Source of the DNA: an uncultured Lachnobacterium sp.
Lineage (GTDB): Bacteria > Bacillota > Clostridia > Lachnospirales > Lachnospiraceae
Direction of reading: 5' to 3'
NCBI GenBank assembly: GCA_900546625.1
Contig: URDU01000022.1
Coordinates: 1-44,938 of the forward strand
Length of the DNA stretch: 44,938 nucleotides
The position numbers were made by a program, and so were the translations under genes. The notes beneath the pieces are model-generated. The model did no database searches. It was not told the origin of the DNA and worked only from the letters and a program-made list of their open reading frames with translations. Numbering within the stretch: position 1 is the first letter of the stretch; every line of letters begins with the position of its first letter. This document shows, piece by piece, positions 44,517 to 44,938 of the stretch.

Positions 44517-44769
44517 ACTGTCTGATATCCTCCAATAATAAATCATTCATGCATGTATCCAAATTCAGTAAATCAACACTGTACAAGGTGGGTAAGTCCT
44601 CCACTTCATCAGAAAGCGCATCAAAATCCTTCACTCCTGATACCGCTACATCAATATCACTGCGTTCCAATGCAGTACCTTTAGCTCTTGAACCATATAA
44701 AATTACCTTTTGGGCATCATACTGTCTGCAAAGCTCTGCAACCCTGCTTATAACCTCTTCAACCTTCAC
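44500..44769 (-). CDS. MntA-like minimal nucleotidyltransferase
   Basis: 89 aa, GTG start behind AGAGG. GSRAKGTALERSDIDVAV carries the GS and DxD catalytic motif. First gene of the pair; likely antitoxin that nucleotidylates the HEPN partner. Confidence 0.85.
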   Translation of the reverse strand: MKVEEVISRVAELCRQYDAQKVILYGSRAKGTALERSDIDVAVSGVKDFDALSDEVEDLPTLYSVDLLNLDTCMNDLLLEDIRQYGREI

Positions 44770-44849
44770 TAATCTGACCTCTTATAAAAAATCTGCATTA
44801 CATATTAGTTAGTTTATCACAATTCCATCATTATTTCCACCACAATGTA

Positions 44850-44905
44850 AGGGGCGCTGCCGCGGGCACCGCGGTGGCAGTTACTGTTCACACCTAACAG
44901 TGTGA
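44850..44905. repeat. Hairpin-rich window end
   Basis: CTGCCGCGG/CCGCGGTGGCAG and CACAC/GTGTG stems occur together near the edge, GC-richer than their surroundings, perhaps the start of a repeat element that continues outside. Confidence 0.35.
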
Positions 44906-44938
44906 CCAGCAACGATTACAGCCCATTTAAAATGCCTC

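Overview
The window reads as a low-GC, Gram-positive, spore-associated gut Clostridia chromosome, most likely Lachnospiraceae (Agathobacter/Roseburia-like). This rests on AGGAGG ribosome sites, sigma-A promoters, a spore photoproduct lyase, a SpoIID-like/peptidoglycan-binding protein, a GH42 beta-galactosidase under a LacI regulator and a CIRCE element. Genus is an inference; there is no rRNA or tRNA gene here to fix it.

Layout. (1) 1-3.9 kb, defence-like genes on the minus strand: a CIRCE-controlled pair (small KTSC-like protein and a RloC/AAA_13-type ATPase with a CPYC zinc hook), a Vsr endonuclease, and an EcoRII-type nuclease domain that appears fused to the membrane-anchored N-terminus of an ABC-transporter-like protein. 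(2) 3.9-8.9 kb: an ABC transporter (ATPase and three small membrane proteins) transcribed divergently from an OmpR-type response regulator and histidine kinase. (3) 8.9-17.25 kb: an AT-rich restriction-modification island bracketed by 23-bp near-identical direct repeats. It holds serine-recombinase debris, a complete DpnII-type system (two adenine methyltransferases and endonuclease) followed by a DUF262/DUF1524 protein, and a second system (methyltransferase, small Xre controller protein, and a frameshifted partner gene). The same 15-bp palindrome, TTCAC-N5-GTGAA, lies at the controller/methyltransferase promoters and just upstream of the DpnII operon promoter, so one controller may run both systems.

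(4) 17.3-30.7 kb, core-like: aldolase-family enzyme, MraY-like transferase, a group II intron inserted right behind the lacI terminator, lacI plus GH42, PAP2 phosphatase, cytoplasmic MCP-like protein, recJ-truA, and a SpoIID/PG-binding protein. (5) 31-36 kb: flavin reductase and a thyA-folA-ilvB-ilvN run on the minus strand. (6) 36-44.9 kb: tRNA-dihydrouridine synthase (plus strand); a tightly packed minus-strand run vWA-MoxR-nucleosidase-splB-SDR behind one good promoter; a small membrane protein; a BspA-type leucine-rich protein; and a MntA/HepT-type nucleotidyltransferase/HEPN pair at the right end.

Two copies of a large palindromic element (8988-9225 and 31505-31773) share a core but have arms that differ between copies while staying self-complementary within each copy. 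A third, unrelated multi-stem element sits at 29199-29393. These are the least explained structures in the window. All calls were made by reading sequence; no database search was run.
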